Of a stretch of 8,442 nt of DNA, positions 1 to 7,649 are shown piece by piece. Position numbers and translations under genes: made by a program. The notes below the pieces were generated by a model. The model had not been told where the DNA came from. It did not search any database and worked only from the letters and a program-made list of their open reading frames with translations. The stretch comes from an uncultured Gilliamella sp. (GTDB lineage: Bacteria > Pseudomonadota > Gammaproteobacteria > Enterobacterales > Enterobacteriaceae). Within the stretch, counting starts at the first letter, position 1. Each line of letters starts with the position of its first letter. The stretch is taken from positions 1-8,442 of the forward strand of contig CALYQY010000095.1 of assembly GCA_945291235.1 (NCBI GenBank). The letters run 5' to 3'.

Positions 1-133
1 TAAATAAATTTTGTTTAACTATTTGATAACCACACGCAGCGACATCTAAATTATGATAAGCAAGTAAGTGATAACTACTGTTGTCAAAACTTTGATGGCA
101 TTTGCCCCAATATTGATAAAATGGCTGAGTCAC
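1..133 (-). CDS. cas3: CRISPR-associated nuclease-helicase Cas3, type I-E-like (N-terminal fragment, cut by window edge)
   Basis: Cas3 is the HD-nuclease and superfamily 2 helicase that Cascade recruits to degrade invading DNA. Translating the minus strand from a GTG at 133-131 gives 44 residues open to the left edge. They contain YWGK at 8-11 and the segment YHLLAYHNLDVAA at 21-33. Recalled E. coli Cas3 has the same two elements at nearly the same spacing (YWGKS, then HLLIYHCLDVAA). His27 and Asp30 match the first conserved histidine motif of the HD nuclease domain. The GTG start is supported by AAGGA at 147-143, nine bases upstream, and by an in-frame TAG eight codons before it with no ATG between. 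The rest of the HD domain and the helicase lie outside the window. The gene is divergent from yejA, and further cas genes would be expected to the left. Identity rests on a short but very characteristic stretch; subtype I-E is less certain than Cas3 itself. Confidence 0.85.
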   Translation of the reverse strand, partial: MTQPFYQYWGKCHQSFDNSSYHLLAYHNLDVAACGYQIVKQNLF

Positions 134-142
134 TAAATGTAT

Positions 143-147
143 TCCTT
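143..147 (-). promoter_or_regulatory. Ribosome binding site of cas3 (sets GTG start)
   Basis: The minus strand reads AAGGA followed by nine bases and then GTG. This is the only good Shine-Dalgarno match in the short open stretch after the in-frame stop, so it selects GTG at 133-131 as the start codon. Confidence 0.6.
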
Positions 148-208
148 GATTGTTTTGCTACTGTTTTGTCCGTTTTATTATTTATGCTTATTTAACTTGA
201 TAATTTTC

Positions 209-237
209 ATTAAATTTCGAAAAATTTAGTTTGTTAA
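209..237 (-). promoter_or_regulatory. Candidate sigma70 promoter for cas3
   Basis: On the minus strand TTAACA (237-232) and TTTAAT (214-209) are separated by 17 bases; each hexamer matches the sigma70 consensus at five of six positions. Transcription would begin near 202 and give a leader of about 70 bases before the cas3 GTG. The surrounding DNA is very AT-rich, so chance matches are common and the call is tentative. Confidence 0.35.
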
Positions 238-246
238 TATAATACT

Positions 247-286
247 GTTTAGTATAAAAATGAAACAAAATCTTTTATACTGAAAC
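247..286. repeat. Inverted repeat in the cas3/yejA divergent region (possible operator)
   Basis: AGTATAAAA (251-259) and TTTTATACT (273-281) are perfect 9-base inverted arms around a 13-base centre. GTTT (247-250) and AAAC (283-286) extend the pairing across one bulged base. A further ATACT at 242-246 is a third copy of the arm tip, and TGAAACA occurs twice (261-267 and 281-287). The dyad lies about 45-85 bases upstream of the predicted cas3 start point, a usual place for a regulator to bind. It could also simply be an RNA hairpin or AT-rich coincidence. Confidence 0.45.
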
Positions 287-308
287 ATAAAGTAAATGTT
301 AAACTTTT

Positions 309-339
309 TTGATGATTAATTAATTAGTCAGATTATAAT
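309..339 (+). promoter_or_regulatory. Candidate promoter for yejABEF (weak)
   Basis: TATAAT at 334-339 is a perfect -10 hexamer. The best -35 match is TTGATG at 309-314, four of six bases, but the spacer of 19 bases is longer than ideal. No better pair was seen in 134-516. Use of this promoter would give a long leader of about 170 bases before yejA. Confidence 0.3.
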
Positions 340-436
340 GGTGGTTGTACTGGGTGAATTTAGTGCTAATATTTAGATTTTGCTCACTTAATTGAAGTTT
401 GGCAAAATAGAATATTTTAACTGTTGAGGGTAAATA

Positions 437-465
437 ATTTTAGTCATTATCGATGACAATAAAAT
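437..465 (+). promoter_or_regulatory. Leader hairpin upstream of yejA
   Basis: ATTTTA (437-442) and GTCAT (443-447) pair with ATGAC (453-457) and TAAAAT (460-465), leaving a 5-base loop and a 2-base bulge. It lies 51 bases before the yejA ATG, within the presumed leader. It could be an operator or an RNA structure; no known riboswitch or regulator site is recognised. Confidence 0.3.
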
Positions 466-516
466 TTTGCGCTAACAAATAAATTTAAAATTGATTAAAA
501 CAGGAATTAAATTAGG

Positions 517-2463
517 ATGATTCGTCAAATCAAACCCAAAATAAAATCAGTACTCATTGCTTGTTGTATGAGTGGATTTGTCATTATTCCTCAATCTGTT
601 AATGCCAATCAAACAGAAGACAAAGCAACGCAACAAGCGTCACAAGCTGTTGAGCAGTCTTCGGATAGTCGTCAGCAAATAGCAGTGCGTAACGTCATTC
701 AAACGAGCGAACAGATTTATCATAAATCTATTTTTTCGTTATTAGGCGAACCTAAATATCCTGACAATTTTGAACATTTAGAATATGTGAATCCAAATGC
801 GCCAAAAGGTGGAATTATTAAACTAGCTGAGATTGGTTCCTTTGATAATTTCAATCGCTATGCCAGTCGTGGTGCGCCCGAAAAAAATTCAGGTGCACTA
901 TATGATACCCTTTTTACGAATACCGCAGATGATATCACCAGCTTTTATCCATTGATAGCAACGTCGATTACTTATTCTGATAGTTATCGTTGGGCTGAAG
1001 TTTTAATTAATCCTAATGCACGTTTTCAAGATGATCAGCCAATCACTGCTGAAGATGTGGAATTCACCTTTAATAAATTTATGACTGAGGGTGTGCCTCA
1101 ATATAAAGTCTATAATCAAGGCGTGACGGTTAAAGCCTTAGATACTTATCGAGTTCGTATTGAATTGCCAAAATCCGATCGTGAAAAATTACTTTCATTT
1201 GTCGGCAATATGCGCGTTATTCCAAAACATTTTTGGCAACATCATAATTTTTCAGAACCCTTAACGACCCCACCGGTTGGTAGTGGGCCTTATTTTATTA
1301 GTGATTATAAAATGGGGCAATACGTGATTTATCGCCGTAATCCTCATTATTGGGCGAAAGATTTACCCGTTAATCGAGGTTTAGATAATTTTGATGAAAA
1401 ACGCATAGAATATTATATGGATAGCAGTATTGCATTAGAAGCCTTTAAGGCCGGTGAATATGATTTTCGGGGTGAGTCCCAACCTAAAAATTGGTTTACG
1501 CAATATCAAGGTCATTATTTTGACACAAACGATATCATCAAGCAGGAAAAGCCGATAAAAACTGCAACCGACACCAGATGGTTAGCCTTTAATTTACAAA
1601 AAGATCTGTTTAAAGATATTAAAGTTCGTGAAGCGATTACGTTAGCATTCGATTTTGAATGGTTAAATCGTGCTTATTACTATAACAGTTATAAAAGACC
1701 GACCAGTTTTTTTGAAAATACAATTTATGCGGCAAAAGGAACCCCTACCGAACAGGAGCTAAAATGGCTGAATATCTATAAAGATATTATCCCTGAACGT
1801 GCTTTTGGTGATGCTTATTCATTGCCTAAAAGTGATGGTCAGGGTTTTAATCGTGAAAATTTATTAAAAGCCGCCCAATTACTCAATCAAGCTGGCTGGA
1901 AAATTGAAAATGGCGTGCTTGTCAATGCAAAAACTAAGCAACCTTTTGAATTTGAACTTATTGCTTACCTTGGTGAAGATATTAAATATGCTATTCCATT
2001 TCAGCAAAGCTTAGCAAAATTAGGTATTAATATGAAAATTACGTTGTTAGATTCGGCTCAACACTTACGCCGTATGCGTGAACGTGATTATGATATGATG
2101 GCTCGTAATTATGGGGCGGTGAATTATCCAACGTCAGATCTGATGATTCTTTGGGGGAGTGAATATCTTAATTCGTCATGGAATGGATCCGGTTTACATA
2201 ATCAAGCCATTGACGGTATCATCGCCGAAATCACCAAGAATGTCGATAATCAAGAAGCATTAATCCCACTAGGACGAGCGCTTGATCGTATTCTTACTCA
2301 AGAATACCCCATGATCCCCATGTGGTATAATAGCCAAACATTTTATGCTTACTGGAATAAATTTGGGCAACCAGACATCCAACCCACTTATGCAATAGGC
2401 GTGGATAGTTGGTGGTATGATGCTGATAAAGCAGCTAATTTATCTAAGAATAAGGAACATTGA
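517..2463 (+). CDS. yejA: Periplasmic peptide-binding protein of YejABEF importer
   Basis: YejA captures oligopeptides in the periplasm and delivers them to the YejB/YejE channel; in E. coli this system also takes up microcin C. The 648-residue protein begins with a signal peptide: basic start [10 protein letters not shown], a hydrophobic core at 11-25, and a probable signal peptidase I cut after SVNA at 30. Residues 31-66 form a Gln/Ser-rich linker. The family 5 extracellular solute-binding domain follows, from about 70 to the end, opening with LLGEPKYP and [10 protein letters not shown], both typical of YejA. It is longer than E. coli YejA (about 604 residues), mainly because of the linker. 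The ATG has CAGGAA at 501-506 as ribosome binding site with 10 intervening bases. Its TGA lies one base before the yejB ATG. Regulation is not evident beyond the candidate leader sites. No lipobox is seen, so it should be a soluble periplasmic protein. Confidence 0.95.
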   Translation: MIRQIKPKIKSVLIACCMSGFVIIPQSVNANQTEDKATQQASQAVEQSSDSRQQIAVRNVIQTSEQIYHKSIFSLLGEPKYPDNFEHLEYVNPNAPKGGIIKLAEIGSFDNFNRYASRGAPEKNSGALYDTLFTNTADDITSFYPLIATSITYSDSYRWAEVLINPNARFQDDQPITAEDVEFTFNKFMTEGVPQYKVYNQGVTVKALDTYRVRIELPKSDREKLLSFVGNMRVIPKHFWQHHNFSEPLTTPPVGSGPYFISDYKMGQYVIYRRNPHYWAKDLPVNRGLDNFDEKRIEYYMDSSIALEAFKAGEYDFRGESQPKNWFTQYQGHYFDTNDIIKQEKPIKTATDTRWLAFNLQKDLFKDIKVREAITLAFDFEWLNRAYYYNSYKRPTSFFENTIYAAKGTPTEQELKWLNIYKDIIPERAFGDAYSLPKSDGQGFNRENLLKAAQLLNQAGWKIENGVLVNAKTKQPFEFELIAYLGEDIKYAIPFQQSLAKLGINMKITLLDSAQHLRRMRERDYDMMARNYGAVNYPTSDLMILWGSEYLNSSWNGSGLHNQAIDGIIAEITKNVDNQEALIPLGRALDRILTQEYPMIPMWYNSQTFYAYWNKFGQPDIQPTYAIGVDSWWYDADKAANLSKNKEH

Positions 2464-2464
2464 T

Positions 2465-3553
2465 ATGCTCAATTATCTAATTCGTCGATTGATATTCATT
2501 ATTCCAACACTGTTTGTTATTTTAACGATCAATTTTTTTATTGTACAAGTAGCTCCAGGTGGCCCAGTTGATCAAGCCTTAGCTATGATAGAAAATGATT
2601 CCAATGGTGGACAAAGTTTGTTACCCGGTGGTGAAAGCACTGCATCATCTTCGCTGCATCAAAAAAATGAGTCAAATTATCGAGGTGCTCGAGGACTTGA
2701 TCCCCAAGTTGTGGCGATGATTGAAAAACAATTTGGCTTTGATAAACCCCTTTTTGAACGTTACATTGATACGCTCAAAAATTATCTTTCCTTTGACTTT
2801 GGAAATAGTTTTTTTAAAAGTGAATCGGTTTTAGGATTGATTGCTAAAAGCTTGCCTGTTTCGATTTCTTTAGGGCTTTGGAGTACGATAATTGTTTATA
2901 TGATTTCTATCCCTATAGGTATTCGTAAAGCGGTTAAAGATGGTTCTGCATTCGATTTTTGGTCAAGTATGTTAATTATCATTGGTTATGCAATACCTGC
3001 TTTTTTACTGGCTGTTTTATTAATTGTATTGTTCGCCGGTGGCAGTTATTGGGATATTTTTCCGCTACGAGGATTGATTTCAAATAATTTTGACCAACTC
3101 GATTTTTGGGGAAAAGTAAAGGATTATGCTTGGCATATCTGTTTGCCAACCATTGCTATGGTGATCAGCGGTTTTGCTTCGTTGACGATGTTAACAAAAA
3201 ATCTATTTTTAGATGAAATTCGAAAACAGTATGTTATTACTGCGCGTGCTAAAGGCTTAAGCGAAAGACAAATTTTATATAAGCATGTTTTTCGTAATGC
3301 GACATTATTGATTGTTTCAGGCTTTCCTGCTGCATTTGTTGGCATTTTATTTACTGGTTCGTTGTTAATAGAGATTATCTTTTCGCTAAATGGTCTAGGA
3401 TTATTAGGTTACGAAGCGATTATACAACGTGATTATCCGGTAATTTTTGGTTCACTTTATATATTTACCTTAATTGGACTCATCACTAAATTGTTATGTG
3501 ATTTATCTTACATGGTGATTGATCCACGTATTGACTTTGAGGCTCGTAATTAA
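2465..3553 (+). CDS. yejB: Peptide ABC transporter permease YejB
   Basis: YejB is one of the two inner-membrane permeases forming the peptide channel with YejE. The protein has 362 residues, matching the roughly 364 of E. coli YejB. The start at 2465 ([11 protein letters not shown]) is preferred over an in-frame ATG at 2417, because AAGGAA at 2452-2457 lies seven bases before 2465 and the upstream start would overlap yejA by 47 bases. Transmembrane helices are visible at about 8-28, 133-157, 168-192, 226-246, 286-308 and 330-348. The large periplasmic segment at 30-130 follows helix 1, as in the DppB type. The ABC-permease EAA loop lies around 251-279, with ARAKGLSE at 260-267 as the coupling contact for Yej[16 protein letters not shown] after helix 1 and [11 protein letters not shown] at the C-terminus are strongly YejB-like. 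The stop TAA shares its last A with the yejE ATG, so the two are probably translationally coupled. Confidence 0.95.
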   Translation: MLNYLIRRLIFIIPTLFVILTINFFIVQVAPGGPVDQALAMIENDSNGGQSLLPGGESTASSSLHQKNESNYRGARGLDPQVVAMIEKQFGFDKPLFERYIDTLKNYLSFDFGNSFFKSESVLGLIAKSLPVSISLGLWSTIIVYMISIPIGIRKAVKDGSAFDFWSSMLIIIGYAIPAFLLAVLLIVLFAGGSYWDIFPLRGLISNNFDQLDFWGKVKDYAWHICLPTIAMVISGFASLTMLTKNLFLDEIRKQYVITARAKGLSERQILYKHVFRNATLLIVSGFPAAFVGILFTGSLLIEIIFSLNGLGLLGYEAIIQRDYPVIFGSLYIFTLIGLITKLLCDLSYMVIDPRIDFEARN

Positions 3554-4584
3554 TGACCACTCACTACTCTATTAATCAACAACGTTGGCAACGATTTAAA
3601 CATAATCGTCGTGGTTATTATTCGCTTTGGCTATTTTTGATTTTTTTTGTTATTAGTTTATTTTCAGATTTTATCGTTAATGACAGACCAATTTTTATCA
3701 AATACCAGAATAACTATTATTCACCTATTTTTCATTTTTATCCGGAAACTGAATTTGGTGGACAGTTTGAAACGCAAACTAACTTTTTAGAGCCTCAAAT
3801 ACAAGAAAAAATAGAACAAAACGGTTGGATGTTATGGCCACCTTTTCGTTATACCTATAATACATTAATTTACGATACTAACAGTACCTTTCCGACGCCA
3901 CCTTCTGCATTGCATTGGCTAGGGACAACAGATGCAGGTTTTGATGTTCTAGCCAATATTTTATATGGTTTTCGCATATCGATGTTTTTTGCTATTCTTT
4001 TAACACTTTTTACCACGATTATCGGCATCATCATTGGGGCTATACAGGGGTATTATGGTGGTAAAGTCGATATGATTGGGCAACGTTTCATCGAAATTTG
4101 GAGCGGATTACCTGTCTTATTTGTCATTATTCTTCTTGCAAGCATTTTACCGCTTAATTTTTGGTGGTTACTAGGTATTACTGTTTTTTTCGGTTGGATG
4201 GCATTAGCTGGCATAGTAAGAACAGAATTTTTACGTACACGTAATTTTGATTATATCCGTGCAGCAAAAGCAATGGGCGTTAGAAATTATAAAATTATGT
4301 TTCGTCATATTTTACCTAATGCCATGGTGGCAACTTTAACCTATTTACCGTTTATTCTTTGTGGCTCAATTACCACATTAACATCGCTTGATTTTTTAGG
4401 TTTTGGTTTACCGATTGATTCACCATCGTTAGGCCGTTTATTACTACAAGGCAAAAATAATTTGCAAGCACCATGGCTTGGCATTAGCGCTTTTCTAATT
4501 ATTGCAACGTTGCTTTCCCTTCTGATTTTTATTGGTGAAGCCGTAAGGGATGCATTCGACCCAAACAAAGGAGTGTATCGATGA
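3553..4584 (+). CDS. yejE: Peptide ABC transporter permease YejE
   Basis: YejE is the second inner-membrane channel subunit of the Yej peptide importer (DppC/OppC type). It has 343 residues, against about 341 in E. coli. A basic cytoplasmic start (RWQRFKHNRRGYYS, 11-24) precedes helix 1 at 25-42. A long periplasmic segment at 43-135 carries NGWMLWPPFRY and HWLGTTDAGFDVLA, the latter being the DppC-family sequence before the core. Helices follow at about 143-163, 185-200, 204-222, 258-280 and 309-329. The EAA loop at roughly 225-257 reads EFLRTRNFDYIRAAKAMGV, then RHILPNAMVA, and docks on YejF. The C-terminus GEAVRDAFDPNK is characteristic. The gene starts inside TAATG at the end of yejB and ends in an ATGA overlap with yejF, so the operon is tightly coupled. 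Nothing in the reading frame looks damaged. Confidence 0.95.
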   Translation: MTTHYSINQQRWQRFKHNRRGYYSLWLFLIFFVISLFSDFIVNDRPIFIKYQNNYYSPIFHFYPETEFGGQFETQTNFLEPQIQEKIEQNGWMLWPPFRYTYNTLIYDTNSTFPTPPSALHWLGTTDAGFDVLANILYGFRISMFFAILLTLFTTIIGIIIGAIQGYYGGKVDMIGQRFIEIWSGLPVLFVIILLASILPLNFWWLLGITVFFGWMALAGIVRTEFLRTRNFDYIRAAKAMGVRNYKIMFRHILPNAMVATLTYLPFILCGSITTLTSLDFLGFGLPIDSPSLGRLLLQGKNNLQAPWLGISAFLIIATLLSLLIFIGEAVRDAFDPNKGVYR

Positions 4585-6299
4585 GTTTACCTTTATTATC
4601 TGTACAAAATTTAAGTATTGCATTTAAAAGACAAGCTCATCTCACTTCGCAAGTGGTCAGTCATATCAGTTTTGATATTCATGAACAAGAGACACTTGCA
4701 TTAGTTGGGGAATCAGGATCGGGTAAAAGTGTGACAGCACTGTCAATTCTACGCTTATTGCGTAACGAACAAGTGATTTACCCAACTGGGGATATTTTGT
4801 TTGAAGGAAATTCATTACTGCATACCAGCGAAAAATCACTTCGTAAAGTACGAGGTAATCAAATCAGTATGATCTTTCAAGAACCAATGGTATCACTTAA
4901 TCCATTACATACTGTTGAAAAGCAGCTTTATGAAGTTTTATCATTGCATCGAGGCATGCGACGTAACGAAGCCAGAAGCGAAATATTGCAATATCTTGAT
5001 CGGGTTGGAATCAAAGAGCCTAAAAATAAATTGTCAGCTTATCCTCATCAATTATCAGGAGGAGAAAGGCAACGAGTTATGATTGCTATGGCAATATTAA
5101 CACATCCTAAACTATTAATTGCTGATGAACCAACGACGGCTTTAGACGTTTCTGTACAGGCGCAAATTATTCAGTTACTAAAAGAATTAAAAACAGAACT
5201 GAATATGAGTATGCTGTTTATTTCGCATAATCTAAGTATTGTAAAAAAATTAGCGGATAAAGTGGCGGTAATGCAACAAGGTCAAATCATTGAATATAAT
5301 AATAAACAACGTATCTTTTTACGTCCGCAACATCCATATACTCAAACATTATTAAACTCTGAACCGAGTGGTGAACCTATCGTTCTACCTGAAACACCGG
5401 GAATACTGCTTAGTGTTAATCATTTAAATGTTGAGGTGACAACCCAAAAACGCTTATTTAGCAGTAAAAAGAAAAAAATTGTTGATAATGTCGGTTTTGT
5501 CATACATCAAGGTGAAACCGTGGGGCTGGTTGGTGAATCAGGCTCAGGTAAAAGCACAACGGCAATGGCGATACTTCGGTTAATAAAATCTGACGGCGAT
5601 ATTTTATTTGATGGTCATCATATTGATCATTTAACCGCTAAAAAATTACTCCCGTTCCGTAGTCGTATTCAAGTGGTGTTTCAAGATCCTTTTTCATCGC
5701 TGAATCCACGTTTTAATGTTGAGCAGATTATTAGTGAAGGATTGTTAACCCATAAAAAACTAAGTAAATCTGAACGAGAACAAGCTGTGATTGATATCAT
5801 GCTTGAAGTTGGTCTTGATCCAGCTATGCGTTTTCGCTATCCAACAGAGTTTTCAGGAGGGCAACGTCAGCGCATTGCTATTGCCAGAGCCTTGATTTTA
5901 CGACCAGAATTACTCATCTTAGATGAGCCAACCTCATCTTTAGATCATACAATTCAGCAACAAATTATCCATTTACTTAAATCATTGCAACAAAAGTATC
6001 AACTGAGTTATCTTTTTATCAGCCATGATTTAAGCGTAATTTATACTATGTGTCATCATGTTGTTGTTATGAAAGAAGGAAAAATTGTCGAACAAGGATT
6101 GTGTGAAAAAGTCTTTTCTGAACCTGAAAATGAATATACAAAAACCTTGTTATCATTTTTCGATAAACCGATGAAGCTAAAAGCAAAAAATAAAACACTG
6201 ATTTATTCAGATAAAATCAATGAGCAAGAAGAAAAAGAAAATAAAAAACTAAAAAATCAAGTCAATTGGGCAGATGCGTTGTTGATGCGAAAAGAGTAA
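4581..6299 (+). CDS. yejF: Double ATPase subunit of peptide importer YejF
   Basis: YejF powers peptide import; both nucleotide-binding domains lie in one chain, so a single subunit serves YejB and YejE. Domain 1 has Walker A GESGSGKS at 43-50, Q-loop Gln100, signature LSGGE at 158-162, Walker B LLIADEP with Glu183, and switch His216. Domain 2 has Walker A GESGSGKS at 318-325, Gln368, signature FSGGQ at 424-428, LLILDEP with Glu449, and His482. Both sites keep all catalytic residues. HPYTQTLL at 251-258 marks the oligopeptide-transporter linker of domain 1; the corresponding segment of domain 2 reads EYTKTLLS at 518-525. The protein is 572 residues, longer than E. coli YejF (about 529), because of a lysine- and glutamate-rich tail from about 530 onward. 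AAAGGAG at 4567-4573 is a strong ribosome binding site, seven bases before the ATG, which overlaps the yejE stop as ATGA. Confidence 0.95.
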   Translation: MSLPLLSVQNLSIAFKRQAHLTSQVVSHISFDIHEQETLALVGESGSGKSVTALSILRLLRNEQVIYPTGDILFEGNSLLHTSEKSLRKVRGNQISMIFQEPMVSLNPLHTVEKQLYEVLSLHRGMRRNEARSEILQYLDRVGIKEPKNKLSAYPHQLSGGERQRVMIAMAILTHPKLLIADEPTTALDVSVQAQIIQLLKELKTELNMSMLFISHNLSIVKKLADKVAVMQQGQIIEYNNKQRIFLRPQHPYTQTLLNSEPSGEPIVLPETPGILLSVNHLNVEVTTQKRLFSSKKKKIVDNVGFVIHQGETVGLVGESGSGKSTTAMAILRLIKSDGDILFDGHHIDHLTAKKLLPFRSRIQVVFQDPFSSLNPRFNVEQIISEGLLTHKKLSKSEREQAVIDIMLEVGLDPAMRFRYPTEFSGGQRQRIAIARALILRPELLILDEPTSSLDHTIQQQIIHLLKSLQQKYQLSYLFISHDLSVIYTMCHHVVVMKEGKIVEQGLCEKVFSEPENEYTKTLLSFFDKPMKLKAKNKTLIYSDKINEQEEKENKKLKNQVNWADALLMRKE

Positions 6300-6365
6300 T
6301 GATAAAAATTAACGCATTAACACGCATTTTTAAAAATTATCTTAAATTAACTTTATCAATAAATT

Positions 6366-7226
6366 ATGCAAAAACGAAGACTACCTTTTTTTATCGCACC
6401 ATTATCCATATTGTTTTCAACTAATGTCATAGCACTGAATTGTCGTGATGATATTACTCAAAATCAAGTTGAAGCCAATAATTATATCTTCCAACTTTAT
6501 GATTATCTTGATACACCAGCAACGGGAATAAAGCAAGAAATCAGAACGACAACGACCCAAAAAATAGGTATGCAGGAGAATGAAACGAATGCCAATCATT
6601 CATTAGAATATGATCCAAACGGACTAATTACGTTAAGTCATTATGAGCTGTATTCTGCTCAAAATAAACGATTATATTCTGAACATCTCCAAAAAATAAA
6701 TACTGGTTGGGAAAATATTATCGAAGATTTTGAAGATAAAACTAACAGTATAACTCAGTTTACGACTGATAAAGACGGTAAAATTATTCAGTCTCATCAA
6801 GTTAAAAAAGCGGTTGATTTTATTTTTATTCAAAATGATAGTTATCAATATGATACCAATCATTGTTTGGTTAACAAAAATGTGCATTGGCAACTTAAAG
6901 AAACGGATGAGCAGGGTAACTATACCGGTAATGATTTAAATGGGGTTTCATTATTTACGTATGAATATCAAGATCAAAAACTCGCAAAAGTCGTGACTCA
7001 ATTTAGTAATGGTTTAAGCAATGAAAGTGATTTTTCTTATCAATATGAAAATAATCGCTTAACGTCAATTCAATCTACTAATTTTACAGACGGTAAGGAG
7101 TCAGCTAACTATTTGACTCAATTACTCACCGTCAATGATAAAAAAGATTGGCTTTCTGCAGATAGAGTAAATAAACTTCAACCAGATAAGCAAGTGAACA
7201 TCGTTAGACAAATCACTTATTATTAA
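6366..7226 (+). CDS. Secreted protein of unknown function (possibly YnfC-like)
   Basis: This 286-residue protein is not recognised with confidence. Residues 1-24 look like a signal peptide: MQKRR, a hydrophobic stretch IAPLSILF, and a likely cut after VIA (23) or nearby. The cysteine at 26 is not in a lipobox (preceding residues ALN), so it is probably periplasmic, not lipid-anchored. Cys26 and Cys167 are the only cysteines and could form a disulfide. The body is polar and beta-rich, with loose YD-like units at EYDPNGLI (81-88), TTDKDGKI (133-140), QYDTNHCLV (161-169), EYQDQKLAKV (200-209) and QYENNRLTSI (226-235). The layout, and an end in ITYY, recall E. coli YnfC (UPF0257), but this is a weak resemblance judged by eye. 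The ATG has no clear Shine-Dalgarno and an in-frame stop two codons upstream (6360-6362). It may be co-transcribed with yejF, 66 bases upstream. Confidence 0.75.
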   Translation: MQKRRLPFFIAPLSILFSTNVIALNCRDDITQNQVEANNYIFQLYDYLDTPATGIKQEIRTTTTQKIGMQENETNANHSLEYDPNGLITLSHYELYSAQNKRLYSEHLQKINTGWENIIEDFEDKTNSITQFTTDKDGKIIQSHQVKKAVDFIFIQNDSYQYDTNHCLVNKNVHWQLKETDEQGNYTGNDLNGVSLFTYEYQDQKLAKVVTQFSNGLSNESDFSYQYENNRLTSIQSTNFTDGKESANYLTQLLTVNDKKDWLSADRVNKLQPDKQVNIVRQITYY

Positions 7227-7230
7227 TCTT

Positions 7231-7273
7231 GAAATTATTAGCGTTATCATCTAATAACGCTAATTGCAATTTC
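7231..7273. terminator. Bidirectional terminator-like hairpin between convergent genes
   Basis: TTAGCGTTAT (7238-7247) and ATAACGCTAA (7254-7263) form a perfect 10-base stem with a 6-base loop. GAAATT (7231-7236) and AATTTC (7268-7273) can pair outside it across small internal loops. The hairpin sits between the stop codons of the plus-strand secreted protein (7226) and minus-strand frdD (7279), where a shared terminator is expected. Uridine runs are weak on both sides, so it may terminate imperfectly or mainly protect the 3' ends. Confidence 0.65.
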
Positions 7274-7278
7274 AATTA

Positions 7279-7635
7279 TTATGTTCTGACAAACAAAATA
7301 AAAATAGCGTGAATCGTCCATGCCAGCGCCAAACCAAAAGTTAACAGTTTTTCACGTTTAGGATGAATATTAAACTGGTGCAAAATAGTTAAAATTTGTT
7401 GTAATGCGCACCAAATGGGTAAGCATATCATCAACAGCAAAAAGATTTTACCCGGTTCGCTACTAACTAATTTTAAAATATAGGAACGAGTTTGAGCATC
7501 GCCAAAAGGAATAATCAATCCAATGATAATCATCACAACCGGAACAAAAACAGCTGCCCACGTACCGCCTAAGGCATATAATCCTTTGATAACAGTATTA
7601 TTCGAACGTTTAGTTTCTGATTCTTGAATTTTCAT
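7279..7635 (-). CDS. frdD: Fumarate reductase membrane anchor subunit D (diverged)
   Basis: FrdD and FrdC anchor the FrdA/FrdB catalytic dimer in the inner membrane and form the quinol site that feeds electrons to fumarate. The 118 residues match the 119 of E. coli FrdD. They align without gaps at the start: KRS at 9-11, GLYALGGTWAA at 18-28 and GLIIPFG at 39-45, then LLLMICLPIWCAL at 66-78 and NIH at 89-91. Three helices are visible at about 22-44, 62-86 and 97-116. By alignment with recalled E. coli FrdD, Trp14 is replaced by Lys17, and His80-Arg81 by Gln79-Gln80; these residues lie at or near the proximal quinone site. Only 14 bases separate it from frdC, so the two are co-transcribed. GAGTGGTG upstream is a weak ribosome binding site. 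No frdA or frdB is present. A standard FrdD function is likely but not assured. Confidence 0.85.
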   Translation of the reverse strand: MKIQESETKRSNNTVIKGLYALGGTWAAVFVPVVMIIIGLIIPFGDAQTRSYILKLVSSEPGKIFLLLMICLPIWCALQQILTILHQFNIHPKREKLLTFGLALAWTIHAIFILFVRT

Positions 7636-7649
7636 GATTTAAACACCAC

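Noticed and set aside
2417..2464. Upstream ATG that would lengthen YejB by 16 residues
   Set aside because: It overlaps the end of yejA, adds residues not found in the family, and ATG 2465 has a well-placed AAGGAA.
3124..3345. Minus-strand open frame of 73 codons inside yejB
   Set aside because: It lies opposite a conserved permease-coding region and has no ribosome binding site or recognisable product.
4341..4568. Minus-strand open frame of 75 codons inside yejE
   Set aside because: Antisense shadow of the conserved YejE C-terminal region.
6300..6365. Terminator after yejF
   Set aside because: AACGCATTAACACGCATTTTT contains a direct repeat (ACGCATT), not an inverted one, so no stable hairpin precedes the T run.
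6299..6424. Small plus-strand frame of about 41 codons starting in the TAATG at the yejF stop
   Set aside because: It resembles a coupled start, but the translation is unremarkable AT-rich sequence and it runs into the secreted-protein gene in another frame.
6417..6893. Two minus-strand open frames of 60 and 73 codons (6417-6599 and 6672-6893) inside the secreted-protein gene
   Set aside because: Ile/Phe-rich antisense translations with no features; the plus-strand frame has a signal peptide and normal length.
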